Below are positions 16,582 to 25,174 of a stretch of DNA of 64,000 nucleotides, in pieces. The notes below the pieces were generated by a model, which saw nothing but the letters and a program-made list of their open reading frames with translations, ran no database searches and was not told where the DNA came from. Source of the stretch: Mycetocola_A sp015752285 (GTDB lineage Bacteria > Actinomycetota > Actinomycetes > Actinomycetales > Microbacteriaceae); contig NZ_JADOUY010000003.1 in the NCBI RefSeq assembly GCF_015752285.1, positions 124,001 to 188,000 on the forward strand, in the 5' to 3' direction. Every line of letters begins with the position of its first letter. The first letter of the stretch is position 1. The position numbers and the translations under genes were made by a program.

Positions 16582-18282
16582 ATGTCGACCCCTGTGAGCA
16601 CAACGACTGCCCCGGGCGCGAAGGTCCCAGACATCGCACGATGGGTGTTCTGGCCCGCTGCGATCATCGTCGCGGTCTTCGTCGCGTTCGCGATCCTTCT
16701 CCCGGATGCCGCTGAGTCGCTCTTCGCCGGCATCCAAGCGAGCATCGTCAGCAACTTCAACTGGTACTACGTACTCATCGCCGCCTTCTTCGTCGCGTTC
16801 AGCCTGTGGATGGGGTTCAGTCGGTACGGCGACATCAAGCTCGGCAAAGACGACGATGAACCCGAGTTCTCCGTCGGTTCCTGGTTCGCGCTGCTCTTCG
16901 CTGCAGGGATGGGCATCGGCCTCGTCTTCTTCGGTGTTGGCGAACCACTCAGCCACTTCGCCAATCCCCGGCCGGGTGTCGAGGGCACGCCGACCGAGCT
17001 CGCCCAGCAGGCACTGTCGCAGACCTACCTGCACTGGGGCGTGCACGCATGGGCGATCTACGTCGTGATCGGACTCGCGCTCGCCTACGCCATCCACCGT
17101 CGCGGCAGACCGGTGTCGATCCGCTGGACGCTCGAACCGCTCCTCGGAAAACGGGTGCACGGGGGCTGGGGCAACCTGATCGATGTCGTCGCCCTGGTCG
17201 GCACCCTCTTCGGCGTTGCCACCTCGCTCGGTCTGGGGGTCGTGCAGATCAGCGCCGGCCTCGAAAGCATCGGTCTCCTCACGGCATCCGACTTCGCGAA
17301 CGTCGTGCTCATTCTCGTCATCACTGTTGCCGTGCTGTTCTCCGTGCTGTCCGGCGTGACCAAGGGCATGAAGTGGTTGTCGAACATCAACCTGATCATC
17401 GCCGGTCTCATCGTCGTGTTCATTCTCGTCGTCGGCCCGACCCAGTTCCTGCTGCGTGACTTCGTTCAGTCGATCGGCACCTACCTGCAGGACTTCGTCG
17501 GCTTGTCTTTCCGAGTCGGCGCGTTCACCGGAGCAGAGGGTGAAGCGTGGCAGGCGGCATGGACCACGTTCTACTGGGGCTGGTGGATCTCGTGGGCGCC
17601 GTTCGTCGGCATCTTCATCGCCCGGATCTCACGCGGCCGCACTGTCCGGCAGTTCGTCATGGGTGTCCTGCTCGTGCCGACGCTGATCACGTTCCTCTGG
17701 TTCAGTGTTCTCGGGGGGACCGCACTGTATTCCGAACTGAACGGCCCCGGCGGTCTCGTCGGCGAGGACGGCACGGTCGTCGTCGAATCCGCCCTGTTCC
17801 GGATGCTCGACCAGCTCCCCGCAGGAACGGCGCTGACCATCGGCGCGATCATCCTCATCGCGGTGTTCTTCGTGACCTCAGCGGACTCCGGGTCGCTCGT
17901 GATGAGCATGATCGCCAGCGGCGGACAGGTCGAGCCGAAACGCTGGATCCGCGCGTTCTTCACCGGGGTGACGGCAGCGCTGGCGATCTCGCTGCTGCTG
18001 GCCGGTGGCCTCCAGGCACTGCAGACGGCCGCGATCATCATCGCGTTGCCGTTCAGCGTCATCATGCTGCTCATCTGCTGGGCGACCGCGATCGCATTCG
18101 GCCGGGAGCGGCGAGCATACGAACGGGCCAGGCGTGCAGCATTCGTCGACCGGATCGGCGACCATTACGGGCTCGAGGTGGATGGCCCGGACGAGGTAAC
18201 GGATGCCGGTCGCCGGACGATCTTCGGACGGCGACGGCCGAAGTCCGGGTCGCCGAGCGAGCCGCCGACCGAGGTGTTCTAG
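16582..18282 (+). CDS. BCCT-family betaine/choline transporter
   Basis: A 566-residue, 12-helix sodium- or proton-coupled carrier for trimethylammonium compounds (betaine, choline, carnitine) in the inner membrane. The BCCT signature TTFYWGWWISWAPFVGIFIA followed by RISRGRTVRQF is near residue 330, and the helix-3 glycine-rich GMGIGLVFFGVGEP near 110. The C-terminal ~60 residues are charged and cytoplasmic, as in osmosensing members. An ATG at 16570 is possible, but a -10-like TATGCT overlaps it, so 16582 is preferred. It follows the sulfatase operon but appears separately transcribed; a link through choline sulfate is conceivable, not shown. Confidence 0.9.
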   Translation: MSTPVSTTTAPGAKVPDIARWVFWPAAIIVAVFVAFAILLPDAAESLFAGIQASIVSNFNWYYVLIAAFFVAFSLWMGFSRYGDIKLGKDDDEPEFSVGSWFALLFAAGMGIGLVFFGVGEPLSHFANPRPGVEGTPTELAQQALSQTYLHWGVHAWAIYVVIGLALAYAIHRRGRPVSIRWTLEPLLGKRVHGGWGNLIDVVALVGTLFGVATSLGLGVVQISAGLESIGLLTASDFANVVLILVITVAVLFSVLSGVTKGMKWLSNINLIIAGLIVVFILVVGPTQFLLRDFVQSIGTYLQDFVGLSFRVGAFTGAEGEAWQAAWTTFYWGWWISWAPFVGIFIARISRGRTVRQFVMGVLLVPTLITFLWFSVLGGTALYSELNGPGGLVGEDGTVVVESALFRMLDQLPAGTALTIGAIILIAVFFVTSADSGSLVMSMIASGGQVEPKRWIRAFFTGVTAALAISLLLAGGLQALQTAAIIIALPFSVIMLLICWATAIAFGRERRAYERARRAAFVDRIGDHYGLEVDGPDEVTDAGRRTIFGRRRPKSGSPSEPPTEVF

Positions 18283-18303
18283 CCGCGCGGGAAATCGCGT
18301 GAG

Positions 18304-18406
18304 CGCTGCAGCTCCAGTCGAGTGCTGCTGGTCCGGTCGGGACGGGTGCTGCACTTGTGTGGCGATGCGGCAGTTGCAACTGCAGCATCGACACACAACT
18401 GCAGCA
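18304..18406. repeat. Palindromic repeat family 1, half copy plus copy 3
   Basis: Positions 18304-18330 are the left half of a CCAGTCGAGTGC-type copy. Positions 18347-18406 are a full copy with TGTGTGGCGATGC/TGCAGCATCGACACA arms around GCAGTTGCAACTGC. The pair lies between the convergent BCCT and esterase genes and is a likely bidirectional hairpin terminator. Confidence 0.85.
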
Positions 18407-18420
18407 CAGGCGGCTTCGCG

Positions 18421-19449
18421 CTACGACGCCGGAGCAGACACGCCCAGCGCCGGGGCGGCCAGCCCCAGCCCACGCAACCAGTCCAGCTGCCGCCGGGTGT
18501 TCACGGCATCCCCACCCTCGTGGTGGTTGAACGGGTACAACTCCATCTGCCGTTCCGGCGGCACCGCTGCACGCTCGCCATACGCGTTGAACGCCGCGAA
18601 CACCGTCGACGGCGGACACACGGTGTCACGCAACCCGGTCGCGAAATGCACCGGCGCGCGTCCCCGCCGTGCGAACGCGACCCCGTCGACATACGACAGC
18701 GTGCGCATCACCGCGGCCTCGGCATTGCGGAACACCGACAGGTACTGCACGAGTTCATCCCATGGCGCGGCTTCAGTGATCCTCAACGCCCGCTCCGGAT
18801 GGCACAGGAACGGGGCACTCGTCAGGCACGCGACCACATCAGGCACGAGTCCGGCTGCTGCGAGCGAGAGCAGCCCACCCTGGCTGTTCCCCGCCACGAT
18901 CACCGTGGCCGCATCCGTGCCGGGAAGCGCACGGGCCGCATCGACGCCGCGCGCGGCATCCGTGATCAGGCGACGGTAATAGTGCTCCGAATGCGAAAGC
19001 ACTCCACGCGTCACGACCCCCGGCGCCGACGGAGGGGCCGGCCACGAATCGGGTGTGTCCCCACCGGAGCCGTACTGCCCGCCCTGGCCGCGACTGTCGA
19101 CAAGCAGGTGGGCATAGCCCGCAGACACCCACAGCAACCGCTCGTGCGGCAGACCTCGCCCGCGCCCATAGCCGAGGTACTCGACCACGACCGGAAGCTC
19201 CACCGACGCATCGACGCCCGCCGGCCGCGAGAACCACGCCGCCACCGGGTCACCGCCGAAGCCAGCGAACCGCACGTCCCAGCAGTCGACCGCGGCGAGT
19301 CCGTTGTCGTACGCCTCGACGGAGATGAGAACCGGATGCTGCCTGGCGGCATCCAGAGTCTCCCGCCAGCGCTCGTCGAAGTCGTCGGGTTCCACCTCGG
19401 CCGACCGGTAGGTCCACAGTTGCTCGACCGGAAAATCGAAGTGCGCCAT
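18421..19449 (-). CDS. Acetyl xylan esterase / cephalosporin-C deacetylase (CE7)
   Basis: A 342-residue alpha/beta-hydrolase of the AXE1/CE7 family, removing acetyl groups from xylo-oligosaccharides. The family trademarks are present: DSRGQGG near 118-124, nucleophile motif GNSQGG with Ser189, acid Asp275 in TGLRDTVCPPST, and His309/310 in NHHEGG. There is no signal peptide, so it should deacetylate imported oligosaccharides in the cytoplasm. AAGGAA lies before the ATG. The gene follows the LacI regulator of the adjacent GH3/transporter operon on the same strand, which fits a role in acetylated xylan use. Confidence 0.9.
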   Translation of the reverse strand: MAHFDFPVEQLWTYRSAEVEPDDFDERWRETLDAARQHPVLISVEAYDNGLAAVDCWDVRFAGFGGDPVAAWFSRPAGVDASVELPVVVEYLGYGRGRGLPHERLLWVSAGYAHLLVDSRGQGGQYGSGGDTPDSWPAPPSAPGVVTRGVLSHSEHYYRRLITDAARGVDAARALPGTDAATVIVAGNSQGGLLSLAAAGLVPDVVACLTSAPFLCHPERALRITEAAPWDELVQYLSVFRNAEAAVMRTLSYVDGVAFARRGRAPVHFATGLRDTVCPPSTVFAAFNAYGERAAVPPERQMELYPFNHHEGGDAVNTRRQLDWLRGLGLAAPALGVSAPAS

Positions 19450-19485
19450 TGCGTTCCTTGCTGGTGTTGAGGGGACGGACCGCGG

Positions 19486-20529
19486 TCAGGCCGGAGCCGG
19501 GCCTGTGCTCTCGCGCACAACGAGCTGCGTCGCCAGCTCGATGCTCCTCGGGTTCGGATCGGTGCCGCGAGCGATACCGAGCAGCATGCGCGCGGCCGTG
19601 TCAGCCATCTCGAGGAGCGGCTGATTCACCGTGGTCAACGACGGACCGACCCAGGCCGCGAGCGGCAGATCGTCGTAACCGACGACGGAGAGATCCCGTG
19701 GAACGTCGATGCCCTGCTCACGCGCAGCGCGCAACACCCCGAGCGCCTGCATGTCTGAGCCGGCGAAGATCGCCGTCGGGCGGTTCGCGCGGGTGAGAAG
19801 TTCGAGTCCGTGCCGATAACCGCCGTCGACCGTGAAGTTGCCCCAGCGGATGGCATCCTCCATCGGCTCGAGCCCCGCCTCGGCGTGCGCCGCCCGGTAG
19901 CCGTCGACCCGGGCTCGGGAGCAGAGCACATCGCCGGGGCCGGAGATGACGGCGACCCGGCGGTGTCCGAGCGAGATCAGGTGGCGTGTTGCCGACAGTC
20001 CACCGTTCCAGTTGTTCGACCCGACCGCGGGGGCGCCGACCGTGGTCTCACCGTTGGTGTCGAGCACGACGTAGGGAATCGACCGGGTGTCGAGCTGGCG
20101 TCGTTGCTCCGCCGAGAGCATCGAGAGAACAAGGATGATGCCGTGCGGGCGCCGCGAGATCACCTCGTCCATCCAGCGCTGGTCGGGGGTGTGGCTGCCG
20201 CCGAGATCGGAGAGCACGACGCCGAGTCCGTTGCGGCGAGCGGCCTGTTCGACGCCGCGGATGATCTCGATCGACCAGGCGGAGTCGAGCTCGTGAAAGA
20301 CGAGCTCGATCAGCGGGGCGGCGCTGGTGCCGGTCTGTCGCGCATTGCGCTGGTAGTTGTGCTCCTGCAGCGCCCGCTCGATCTTGAGCCTCGTGGCCGG
20401 CGCGACATCGGAGCGACCGTTGAGCACTTTGGACACCGATGGCACCGAAACGCCGATGGATGCCGCGATCGCTGAGATCGTCATGCGACCGGTTGCGGCG
20501 TCGCCCAGAGGCGCTGTTTCGGTAGACAT
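19486..20529 (-). CDS. LacI-family regulator of the GH3/transporter operon
   Basis: A 347-residue LacI/GalR regulator. About 15 N-terminal residues precede the helix-turn-helix MTISAIAASIGVSVPSVSKV. A sugar-binding core follows (LIELVFHELDSAWSIEIIRG onward). The ATG at 20529 is chosen because AAGGGA lies 6 nt upstream; the open frame extends further without a site. It diverges from the GH3 gene across an intergenic region holding a strong promoter and a TTCGCAA-N4-TTGCGAA palindrome, its probable operator. It precedes the CE7 esterase gene by 36 nt. Confidence 0.9.
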   Translation of the reverse strand: MSTETAPLGDAATGRMTISAIAASIGVSVPSVSKVLNGRSDVAPATRLKIERALQEHNYQRNARQTGTSAAPLIELVFHELDSAWSIEIIRGVEQAARRNGLGVVLSDLGGSHTPDQRWMDEVISRRPHGIILVLSMLSAEQRRQLDTRSIPYVVLDTNGETTVGAPAVGSNNWNGGLSATRHLISLGHRRVAVISGPGDVLCSRARVDGYRAAHAEAGLEPMEDAIRWGNFTVDGGYRHGLELLTRANRPTAIFAGSDMQALGVLRAAREQGIDVPRDLSVVGYDDLPLAAWVGPSLTTVNQPLLEMADTAARMLLGIARGTDPNPRSIELATQLVVRESTGPAPA

Positions 20530-20550
20530 CGAATCCCTTGTCATTGTTTT

Positions 20551-20568
20551 TTCGCAACTTCTTGGGCA
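20551..20568. promoter_or_regulatory. Imperfect second operator near the LacI start
   Basis: TTCGCAACTTCTTGGGCA repeats the TTCGCAA half-site of the main operator at 20703-20720 with a degenerate second half. It lies 22 nt upstream of the lacI ATG and may mediate autoregulation. Confidence 0.45.
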
Positions 20569-20661
20569 ACCGTAGCACCTCCGAAATGTTCGCAACATCC
20601 TCCGCCGGGGGGAGTTTGCCCCGAAATCACGCGGGTGTGCCGGTCATCGAGAATTTGTTGC

Positions 20662-20720
20662 TTGACACATCGACCTCAGTTGCTAGTCTGACCACACACG
20701 CATTCGCAAGAAGTTGCGAA
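20662..20720 (+). promoter_or_regulatory. Promoter plus LacI operator for the hemicellulose operon
   Basis: -35 TTGACA (20662-20667), a 16-nt spacer, and -10 TAGTCT (20684-20689). The perfect inverted repeat TTCGCAA-GAAG-TTGCGAA (20703-20720) sits just past the expected start point, an arrangement suited to repression by the divergent LacI protein. Confidence 0.8.
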
Positions 20721-20806
20721 AACTGCGTAACGACTACATCGCCGTGGTACCCGAATGACATCCTGTCTTCGCGTCCGTTTTGGCAACCGGTTGACGAAGG
20801 GGTCAC

Positions 20807-23167
20807 ATGTCACTCAACATCCGTTCGGGCGACGTCGAGGTCTGGCGTGATGAGTCTGCGTCACCCGCAGACCGCGCCGCCGATCTCGTATCGAGGATGA
20901 CTCTCGAAGAGAAGGCGGCCCAGCTCGTCGGCGTCTGGGTCGGTGCAGACGCCTCCGGTGGAGGAGTCGCCCCGCTCCAGCAGGATCTCGCCGCAGACCC
21001 GATCGACTGGGAAGCCGTCACGCGCCATGGCCTCGGCCAGCTGACCCGCCCGTACGGGACCGCGCCCATCGATCCGGTCGTCGCCGCCCGTTCTCTCGCC
21101 ATCTCGCAGGAGCACATCGTCGGTCAGAGCCGCTTCGGCATCCCGGCGCTCGTGCACGAGGAATGCCTGGCCGGTTTCGCCGCATGGCAAGCGACTGCCT
21201 ATCCGATTCCGTTGGCCTGGGGCGCCACCTTCAACCCGGCCCTGATCGAGCGGATGTCGAACACCATCGGACACACGATGCGCGCCGCCGGCATCCACCA
21301 GGGCCTCGCCCCTGTGCTCGACGTGGCCCGCGACTACCGCTGGGGTCGCACCGAAGAGACCATCTCCGAAGACCCGCACCTTGTCGGGGCGATCGGATCC
21401 GCCTACGTGAAGGGCCTCGAGAACTCCGGCGTCATCGCCACCCTCAAACATTTCGCCGGTTACTCGGCCAGCCGAGCCGGCCGCAACCTCGCCCCGGTCT
21501 CGATGGGCCCGCGCGAGTTCGCCGACGTCATCCTCCCCCCGTTCGAAGCCGCGCTCCGTCACGGCGGAGCCCGCTCGGTCATGCACTCGTACACCGAGAT
21601 CGATGGCGTGCCATCTGCCGCAGACAAGAAGCTCCTCACCGGTATCCTCCGCGACCGTCTCGGCTTCGATGGGACCGTCGTCGCCGATTACTTCGGCATC
21701 CGTTTCCTCGAGCGCCTCCACCGTGTGGCCGCAGACGGGACGGCGGCAGCAGGTCTCGCCCTCGACGCGGGCGTCGATGTCGAACTGCCCACCGTCGACA
21801 CCTTCGGCGCCCCGCTGCTCGCCGGAGTCGCCGGCGGCCGCATCGATGAAAAGCTCGTCGACCGCGCCGCCCTCCGCGTGCTCACCCAGAAGATCTCGAT
21901 CGGGCTGCTCGACGACAGCTGGAGCTCGCTCCCCGCGAACGTCGACTCGCTCGACCTCGACACCGCAGAAGGGCAGGAGCTGGCCGCGCAGATCGCCCGC
22001 GAATCCCTCATCCTGCTTTCCAACCCGAAACGGATGCTGCCGATCGCCCCCGCGACGACGATCGCGGTCGTCGGCCCACTCGCCGCCGACCCGATGGCGA
22101 TGCTCGGCTGCTACTCGTTCCCCGCTCACGTCGGCAGCAAGCATCCTGAGGTCGCTCTCGGCATCGACATCCCCACGGTCGTCGACGCGATGGGCACCAC
22201 CTTCGCCTCGATCACGCATGCGCAGGGCTGCACGGTCGACGGCCCCGAGATCGATGAAATCGCGGACGCGGTCGCGGCCGCCAGGGACGCCGAGGTCTGC
22301 GTCGTCGTGCTCGGCGACCGCGCCGGGTTGTTCGGCCGCGGAACCTCCGGCGAAGGCTGCGACGCCGCCGACCTCCGGCTTCCCGGCGTTCAGGCCGATC
22401 TGCTCTCCGCACTCCTCGACTCGGGTACCCCCGTCGTCGTCGTGCTCCTCGCCGGGCGTCCCTATGCGCTCGGCGACGCCGTCACCCGCGCCGCCGCGAT
22501 CGTGCAGGGCTTCTTTCCCGGCCAGCGCGGCGCATCCGCGATCACCGATCTCCTCTCCGGTGAGTTCTCGCCGTCCGGGCGGCTGCCGGTCAGCATCCCG
22601 CGTGAAGCAGGGTCGCAGCCCGGCACCTACCTCACCGTTCCGCTCGGCGCGAAGTCGGGTGTCTCCAACCTCGACCCCAGTCCGGCGTTCCCGTTCGGGC
22701 ACGGCATCGGTTACTCGAGCTTCGAGTGGAGTGACGTCGGAGAACGCTCCGGCCGCACCGAATGGGATGCCGACGGTGAGGTCACCGTCGAAGTCACCGT
22801 CACGAACACCGGGGACATGCGTGCGGCGGATGTCGTCGAGCTGTACCTCCACGATCCGGTCGCCCAGGTCACCCGACCGATTCAACGGCTGATCGGATTC
22901 GCACGGGTGGAACTCGACCCGAACGAATCCGCGAACGTCGCGATCACGGCATCCGCTGATCTGACCGCATTCACCGGACTCGACGGCACGCTGATCGTCG
23001 AACCGGGCGCCGTCGAACTCCGTGTCGCCCGCTCGAGCGGCGACATCCACACAACGATCGAACTCGACCTCGTCGGGCCTCTGCGCGAGGTCGGACCGGA
23101 TCGGGTGCTCACCAGTGTCAACATCGTCACGCCAGTGGCGCTACCGGAACTCGAGGTCGTGCGATGA
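20807..23167 (+). CDS. Glycoside hydrolase family 3 (beta-glucosidase/beta-xylosidase)
   Basis: A 786-residue GH3 exo-glycosidase with a (beta/alpha)8 barrel, an alpha/beta sandwich, and a C-terminal fibronectin-III-like domain. The nucleophile is Asp294 in VVADYFGIRF; KHFAGY (214-219) and ARDYRWGRTEETISEDP are the usual substrate loops. There is no signal peptide, so it works on imported oligosaccharides. GAAGGGG precedes the ATG. It is the first gene of an operon with an LplB/LplC/lipoprotein importer, DUF624 and GH42. Beta-xylosidase activity is suggested by the CE7 and GH67 genes nearby, but beta-glucosidase cannot be excluded. Confidence 0.9.
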   Translation: MSLNIRSGDVEVWRDESASPADRAADLVSRMTLEEKAAQLVGVWVGADASGGGVAPLQQDLAADPIDWEAVTRHGLGQLTRPYGTAPIDPVVAARSLAISQEHIVGQSRFGIPALVHEECLAGFAAWQATAYPIPLAWGATFNPALIERMSNTIGHTMRAAGIHQGLAPVLDVARDYRWGRTEETISEDPHLVGAIGSAYVKGLENSGVIATLKHFAGYSASRAGRNLAPVSMGPREFADVILPPFEAALRHGGARSVMHSYTEIDGVPSAADKKLLTGILRDRLGFDGTVVADYFGIRFLERLHRVAADGTAAAGLALDAGVDVELPTVDTFGAPLLAGVAGGRIDEKLVDRAALRVLTQKISIGLLDDSWSSLPANVDSLDLDTAEGQELAAQIARESLILLSNPKRMLPIAPATTIAVVGPLAADPMAMLGCYSFPAHVGSKHPEVALGIDIPTVVDAMGTTFASITHAQGCTVDGPEIDEIADAVAAARDAEVCVVVLGDRAGLFGRGTSGEGCDAADLRLPGVQADLLSALLDSGTPVVVVLLAGRPYALGDAVTRAAAIVQGFFPGQRGASAITDLLSGEFSPSGRLPVSIPREAGSQPGTYLTVPLGAKSGVSNLDPSPAFPFGHGIGYSSFEWSDVGERSGRTEWDADGEVTVEVTVTNTGDMRAADVVELYLHDPVAQVTRPIQRLIGFARVELDPNESANVAITASADLTAFTGLDGTLIVEPGAVELRVARSSGDIHTTIELDLVGPLREVGPDRVLTSVNIVTPVALPELEVVR

Positions 23168-24195
23168 GCCTGCAACAGGGAACGATGACGACCGGCGGGG
23201 GCGCGACCGGTCCGGAGGCAGCGGCCACCGTCGGGATGGCGACGGAGATCGCGCCCCAGAAGAAGCGCCGGCTGTTCCGCTCGAAGCCGGGTCAGCTGCC
23301 GTGGCGCAAGACGCTGCGCCGCGACTGGCAGCTCTACGTCCTCATCATTCTTCCGCTGCTGTTCTTCGCGATCTTCCGCTACCTGCCGATGCTCGGAAAC
23401 GTCATCGCCTTCCGTCGCTTCCGCCCGGGCGGAAACATCTTCGGTGAAGAGTGGGTGGGCTTCCGCTACGTGGAGATGTTCCTCAACGACCCGACGTTCT
23501 GGCAGGTCTTCGGCAATACGCTGGCGATCGGGTCGCTGTCTTTGCTGTTCTGCTTCCCGCTGCCGATCATCCTGGCGCTGCTGCTCAACGAAGTCCGAGC
23601 CCGTTACTTCAAGCGGTTCGTGCAGACGATCTCGTACCTGCCCCACTTCTTGTCGATCGTCATCGTCGCCGGAATGCTCATGCAGCTGCTGTCGATCGAA
23701 GGCACGGTGAACCAGATCGTCCGTGCTGTCGGCGGCGACGCGATCCCGTTCCTGCAGCTGCCCGACTGGTTCCGCACCGTGTACGTGTCGAGTGAGGTGT
23801 GGCAGACGGTCGGCTGGGGAACCATCCTCTACCTCGCCGCCCTCACCAACGTCGACGCCGGCCTCTACGAGGCGTCGCGCATCGACGGGGCAAACCGGTG
23901 GCAGCAGACCTGGCACGTCACCCTCCCCGGCATCCGCCCGACGATGGTCACCCTCCTCATCCTCAACATCGGCACGTTCCTCTCCGTCGGATTCGAGAAG
24001 ATCCTGCTGCTCTACAACCCCCTCACCTATCCCACAGCTGACGTGATTTCGACCTACCTGTACCGGGTCGGGCTCGAGGCCAACAACTTCAGCTACGCGG
24101 CCGCGATCGGCATGTTCGAAGCGATCATCGGCCTCACCCTCATCCTCTCCGCCAACGCCATCTCGCGCCGCACAGTAGGGACAAGCCTGTGGTAA
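23164..24195 (+). CDS. Carbohydrate ABC permease, LplB-like
   Basis: A 343-residue inner-membrane permease of the CUT1 group, LplB subgroup. After a ~50-residue basic cytoplasmic tail come about six helices. The coupling EAA loop EASRIDGANRWQQTWHVTLP is near residue 238, and FRYLPMLGNVIAF near 75 is typical of LplB-type polysaccharide transporters. The ATG overlaps the GH3 stop (ATGA), and the stop overlaps the next permease. No ATPase gene is found in the operon, as usual for CUT1 systems that share an MsmK-type ATPase encoded elsewhere. Confidence 0.88.
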   Translation: MSLQQGTMTTGGGATGPEAAATVGMATEIAPQKKRRLFRSKPGQLPWRKTLRRDWQLYVLIILPLLFFAIFRYLPMLGNVIAFRRFRPGGNIFGEEWVGFRYVEMFLNDPTFWQVFGNTLAIGSLSLLFCFPLPIILALLLNEVRARYFKRFVQTISYLPHFLSIVIVAGMLMQLLSIEGTVNQIVRAVGGDAIPFLQLPDWFRTVYVSSEVWQTVGWGTILYLAALTNVDAGLYEASRIDGANRWQQTWHVTLPGIRPTMVTLLILNIGTFLSVGFEKILLLYNPLTYPTADVISTYLYRVGLEANNFSYAAAIGMFEAIIGLTLILSANAISRRTVGTSLW

Positions 24196-25115
24196 CCACC
24201 GCTGAAGCACCCACCGAACTGAAGAAGAAGGAACGGGCGACCCGTCGCATCCGTTCCACCCGCGGCGAGCGGATCTTCCAGGTCATCAACACGATCGTGC
24301 TGCTCGGCGTCGTCGCCGTGACGCTCTACCCTTTCGTCAACATCATCGCCCAGTCGTTCAGTGGTGAATCCTTCATCCGGGCCGGCCAGGTGAACCTGTG
24401 GCCGAAGGGATTCAACACGACGACGTACCAGCTCGTGCTGAGCGACGAGATGTTCTGGACGAACTACCGCAACACCGTGGTCTACACCGTCGTCGCAACG
24501 GTCATCGCCATGGTCCTCACCACCTGCTATGCCTACGTCCTGTCGAAGAAGCGACTGCGGGGACGCAACTTTCTCATCGGCATCGCCGTCTTCACGATGT
24601 TCTTCAACGGTGGCCTCATCCCCAACTACGTGCTCATCTCGAGCCTGGGCCTGACCAACTCGTTATGGGCGATCGTGCTACCGAACGCTATCTCGGTGTT
24701 CAACCTGCTCGTGATGAAAGCGTTCTTCGAGAATCTCCCCGAAGAGCTCGAAGAAGCCGCCCAGATCGACGGCCTGTCGACCTTCGGCATCCTGTTCCGG
24801 ATCGTCCTGCCGCTGTCGAAAGCGGTGATGGCGACGATGGTGCTGTTCTACGCTGTCGCGTTCTGGAACTCCTGGTTCCAGGCGTTCCTCTACATGGACC
24901 GGGCAGACCTGTTCCCCGTCACCGTCTACCTCCGTAACCTCATCGCCGGTGCGTCGACGGCGGCATCCTCCGGCGGAGGTTCCGACCTTGCCCAGGTGGC
25001 GTCGAACATCCAGTCGGTGACGATGGTGCTCACCGTTTTGCCCATTCTGTGTCTCTATCCCTTTGTCCAGCGGTACTTCGTTTCGGGAATCATGCTCGGC
25101 TCCGTCAAAGGCTGA
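24189..25115 (+). CDS. Carbohydrate ABC permease, LplC-like
   Basis: A 308-residue partner permease of the LplC/MalG group with about six helices and the coupling loop EEAAQIDGLSTFGILFRIVL near 190-210. It ends with the family's typical PFVQRYFVSGIMLGSVKG. The GTG at 24189 overlaps the last codons of the LplB-like gene. Together the two permeases would import xylo- or related oligosaccharides delivered by the lipoprotein downstream. Confidence 0.88.
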   Translation: MVTTAEAPTELKKKERATRRIRSTRGERIFQVINTIVLLGVVAVTLYPFVNIIAQSFSGESFIRAGQVNLWPKGFNTTTYQLVLSDEMFWTNYRNTVVYTVVATVIAMVLTTCYAYVLSKKRLRGRNFLIGIAVFTMFFNGGLIPNYVLISSLGLTNSLWAIVLPNAISVFNLLVMKAFFENLPEELEEAAQIDGLSTFGILFRIVLPLSKAVMATMVLFYAVAFWNSWFQAFLYMDRADLFPVTVYLRNLIAGASTAASSGGGSDLAQVASNIQSVTMVLTVLPILCLYPFVQRYFVSGIMLGSVKG

Positions 25116-25174
25116 CGTTCGGGTACCCGTTTTCTTCACCACACGCCGACTCGTCGGCAACGAAAGGAAAAAGT

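Noticed and set aside
20861..23050. A 729-codon minus-strand frame inside the GH3 gene
   Set aside because: It is exactly opposite a well-defined GH3 coding region, with no ribosome site or recognisable fold.
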